A stretch of 6,981 nt of DNA from Flavobacteriales bacterium (lineage in GTDB: Bacteria; Bacteroidota; Bacteroidia; Flavobacteriales; UA16). Within the stretch, counting starts at the first letter, position 1, and the number at the start of each line of letters is the position of its first letter. The stretch is taken from the NCBI GenBank assembly GCA_030831885.1, contig JAURKF010000226.1, positions 1 to 6,981 on the forward strand. Reading direction: 5' to 3'. The notes under the pieces were generated by a model. That model was not told the DNA's origin. It ran no database searches and saw only the letters and a list, made by a program, of their open reading frames with translations. A program made the translations under genes and the position numbers. Shown piece by piece: positions 5,731-6,981 of the stretch.

Positions 5731-6981
5731 ATGATCAAGAAGAATTTTATCGAAGAATTGAAGTGGCGAGGCATGCTACACGATGTCATGCCGGGCACGG
5801 AGGAGGAGCTCCAGAAGGGGATGGCACGCGGTTATATAGGCTTTGATCCTACTGCCGATTCACTGGGTGTAGGCAACCTCGTTCAAATTATGACCTTATT
5901 GCACTTCCAACAGTGTGGACATAAACCAATGGCATTAATAGGGGGAGCTACCGGAATGGTGGGAGATCCCAGTGGCAAAAGTGCAGAGCGTAATTTGCTT
6001 GATGAAGAAACGCTTCGACACAATCAAACTTGTCAGCAAAAACAAATTGAGAAGTTTTTGAATTTTGATTGTGGGCAGAATTCTGCCGAAATGGTCAACA
6101 ACTACGACTGGTTCAAGTCGTTTGGTTTTTTGGAATTCATACGTGATGTAGGCAAGCACATTAGCGTGAATTATATGATGGCGAAGGATTCGGTGAAGAA
6201 CCGATTGGAAACGGGAATGTCATTTACTGAATTCAGTTATCAGCTTGTGCAAGGCTATGATTTTTATTATTTGTGGAAGAATAAGGGGGTGATGTTACAG
6301 ATGGGAGGTAGTGATCAGTGGGGGAATATTGTAACGGGAACGGAGTTGATTCGCCGCAAAGATGGAGGACAGGCATTCGCACTCACCACGCCTCTCATCA
6401 AGAAATCCGACGGAACTAAATTTGGGAAGACGGAGGGTGGAAATATCTGGCTAGATCCAAAGCGTACCTCACCCTACAAGTTTTATCAGTTCTGGTTGAA
6501 TGCCAGTGATGCCGATGTCTCTACATATATCCGAATTTTCACGCTCATGACTCTAGAAGAGATTGAAGCATTAGAGGCTGAGCAAAAGCAAGATCCGGGA
6601 AAACGTCCTATGCAGAAGGCGTTGGCTAAGGACATTACATGCCGAGTACATTCAATGGTTGATTATGAGGCTGCGGTTGCAGCTTCGGAAATTTTATTTG
6701 GTAAGAGTACTGATGAAGATTTGCGCAACCTTACCGGTGAAACGCTCATGGAGATTTTCGAAGGTGTGCCACAGGGAAGTGTTGGTGCTGATGAGTTGTC
6801 GGCCGGACTGAATATTGTCGATGCAATGGTGAAAAGCGGTTTTATGAAGTCCAATGGTGAAGCACGACGATCTCTTCAGGAAGGGAGTATCAGCATTAAT
6901 AAAGTGAAAGCAGATTCAGAGCGCATGTTATCCCATGCAGATGTTTTATCGGGCGGAGTAGTGTTATTGCAGCGCGGAAAG
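5731..6981 (+). CDS. tyrS: Tyrosyl-tRNA synthetase, 3' end cut by window
   Basis: The ATG at 5731 opens 417 codons with no stop before the edge. Bacterial TyrRS is about 420-430 residues, so only the last few are missing. The enzyme is a cytoplasmic class I synthetase that activates tyrosine with ATP and charges tRNA-Tyr. The Rossmann catalytic domain shows [11 protein letters not shown] (35-45), [14 protein letters not shown] (71-84), YDWFK (125-129), [10 protein letters not shown] (146-155), [10 protein letters not shown] (169-178) and [14 protein letters not shown] (192-205). The second ATP motif KFGKT is intact (230-234). By alignment with the Bacillus stearothermophilus enzyme (numbering +1), the tyrosine-pocket residues Y35, Y170, Q174 and D177 and the ATP-contacting T41 are present. 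The HIGH signature reads GVGN (46-49), so its first His is Gly. The C-terminal S4-like RNA-binding domain starts near 368, with [15 protein letters not shown] at 376-390. It lies 22 bp after murF on the same strand. The start fits family N-termini ([20 protein letters not shown]). Confidence 0.96.
   Translation, partial: MIKKNFIEELKWRGMLHDVMPGTEEELQKGMARGYIGFDPTADSLGVGNLVQIMTLLHFQQCGHKPMALIGGATGMVGDPSGKSAERNLLDEETLRHNQTCQQKQIEKFLNFDCGQNSAEMVNNYDWFKSFGFLEFIRDVGKHISVNYMMAKDSVKNRLETGMSFTEFSYQLVQGYDFYYLWKNKGVMLQMGGSDQWGNIVTGTELIRRKDGGQAFALTTPLIKKSDGTKFGKTEGGNIWLDPKRTSPYKFYQFWLNASDADVSTYIRIFTLMTLEEIEALEAEQKQDPGKRPMQKALAKDITCRVHSMVDYEAAVAASEILFGKSTDEDLRNLTGETLMEIFEGVPQGSVGADELSAGLNIVDAMVKSGFMKSNGEARRSLQEGSISINKVKADSERMLSHADVLSGGVVLLQRGK

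Noticed and set aside
5935..6159. Minus-strand frames inside tyrS (also 6663-6854)
   Set aside because: They are antisense to conserved TyrRS coding sequence and show no independent support.

Overview
The window reads as a chromosomal segment of a gliding-type member of the Bacteroidota, most likely Flavobacteriales or a near relative. The evidence is four envelope and housekeeping proteins with clear Bacteroidota character: a PorU-type sortase N-terminus, a PorP/SprF-family outer-membrane protein, a GldJ gliding lipoprotein, and MurF and TyrS sequences of Bacteroidota type. Shine-Dalgarno sequences are mostly absent, and at least one TAnnTTTG-like promoter box is present, which fits the phylum. 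The exact genus cannot be read from the sequence.

Layout. Positions 1-1445 (minus strand) hold the first 481 codons of porU, which runs out of the left edge. A 137-bp divergent intergenic region (1446-1582) separates it from porP/sprF (1583-2569, plus strand). After 52 bp comes gldJ (2622-4370). A strong perfect-stem terminator (4398-4428) closes the porP-gldJ unit. murF (4440-5708) begins only 11 bp after that hairpin, and tyrS (5731 to the right edge) follows after 22 bp with only about its last ten codons missing. There is no gene-free stretch longer than 300 bases; the apparently empty left fifth is the open porU frame. I see no tRNA, rRNA, CRISPR array or mobile element.

How the genes fit together. 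PorU, PorP/SprF and GldJ belong to the type IX secretion system (T9SS) and gliding-motility machinery. PorU removes the C-terminal signal of secreted cargo and attaches it at the cell surface. PorP/SprF proteins are outer-membrane partners for particular cargo. GldJ is a lipoprotein needed for gliding and for stability of the secretion core. MurF (last cytoplasmic step of UDP-MurNAc-pentapeptide synthesis) and TyrS (tyrosyl-tRNA charging) are housekeeping enzymes that look transcriptionally separated from the motility genes.

This is a recognisable known system rather than a new one. The points most worth a second look are: TyrS reads GVGN where the HIGH signature should be; murF starts immediately behind a terminator; an in-frame A AAA AAG slippery heptamer with a following hairpin lies at the very end of porP; and the GldJ sulfatase-modifying-type fold lacks the catalytic cysteine pair.
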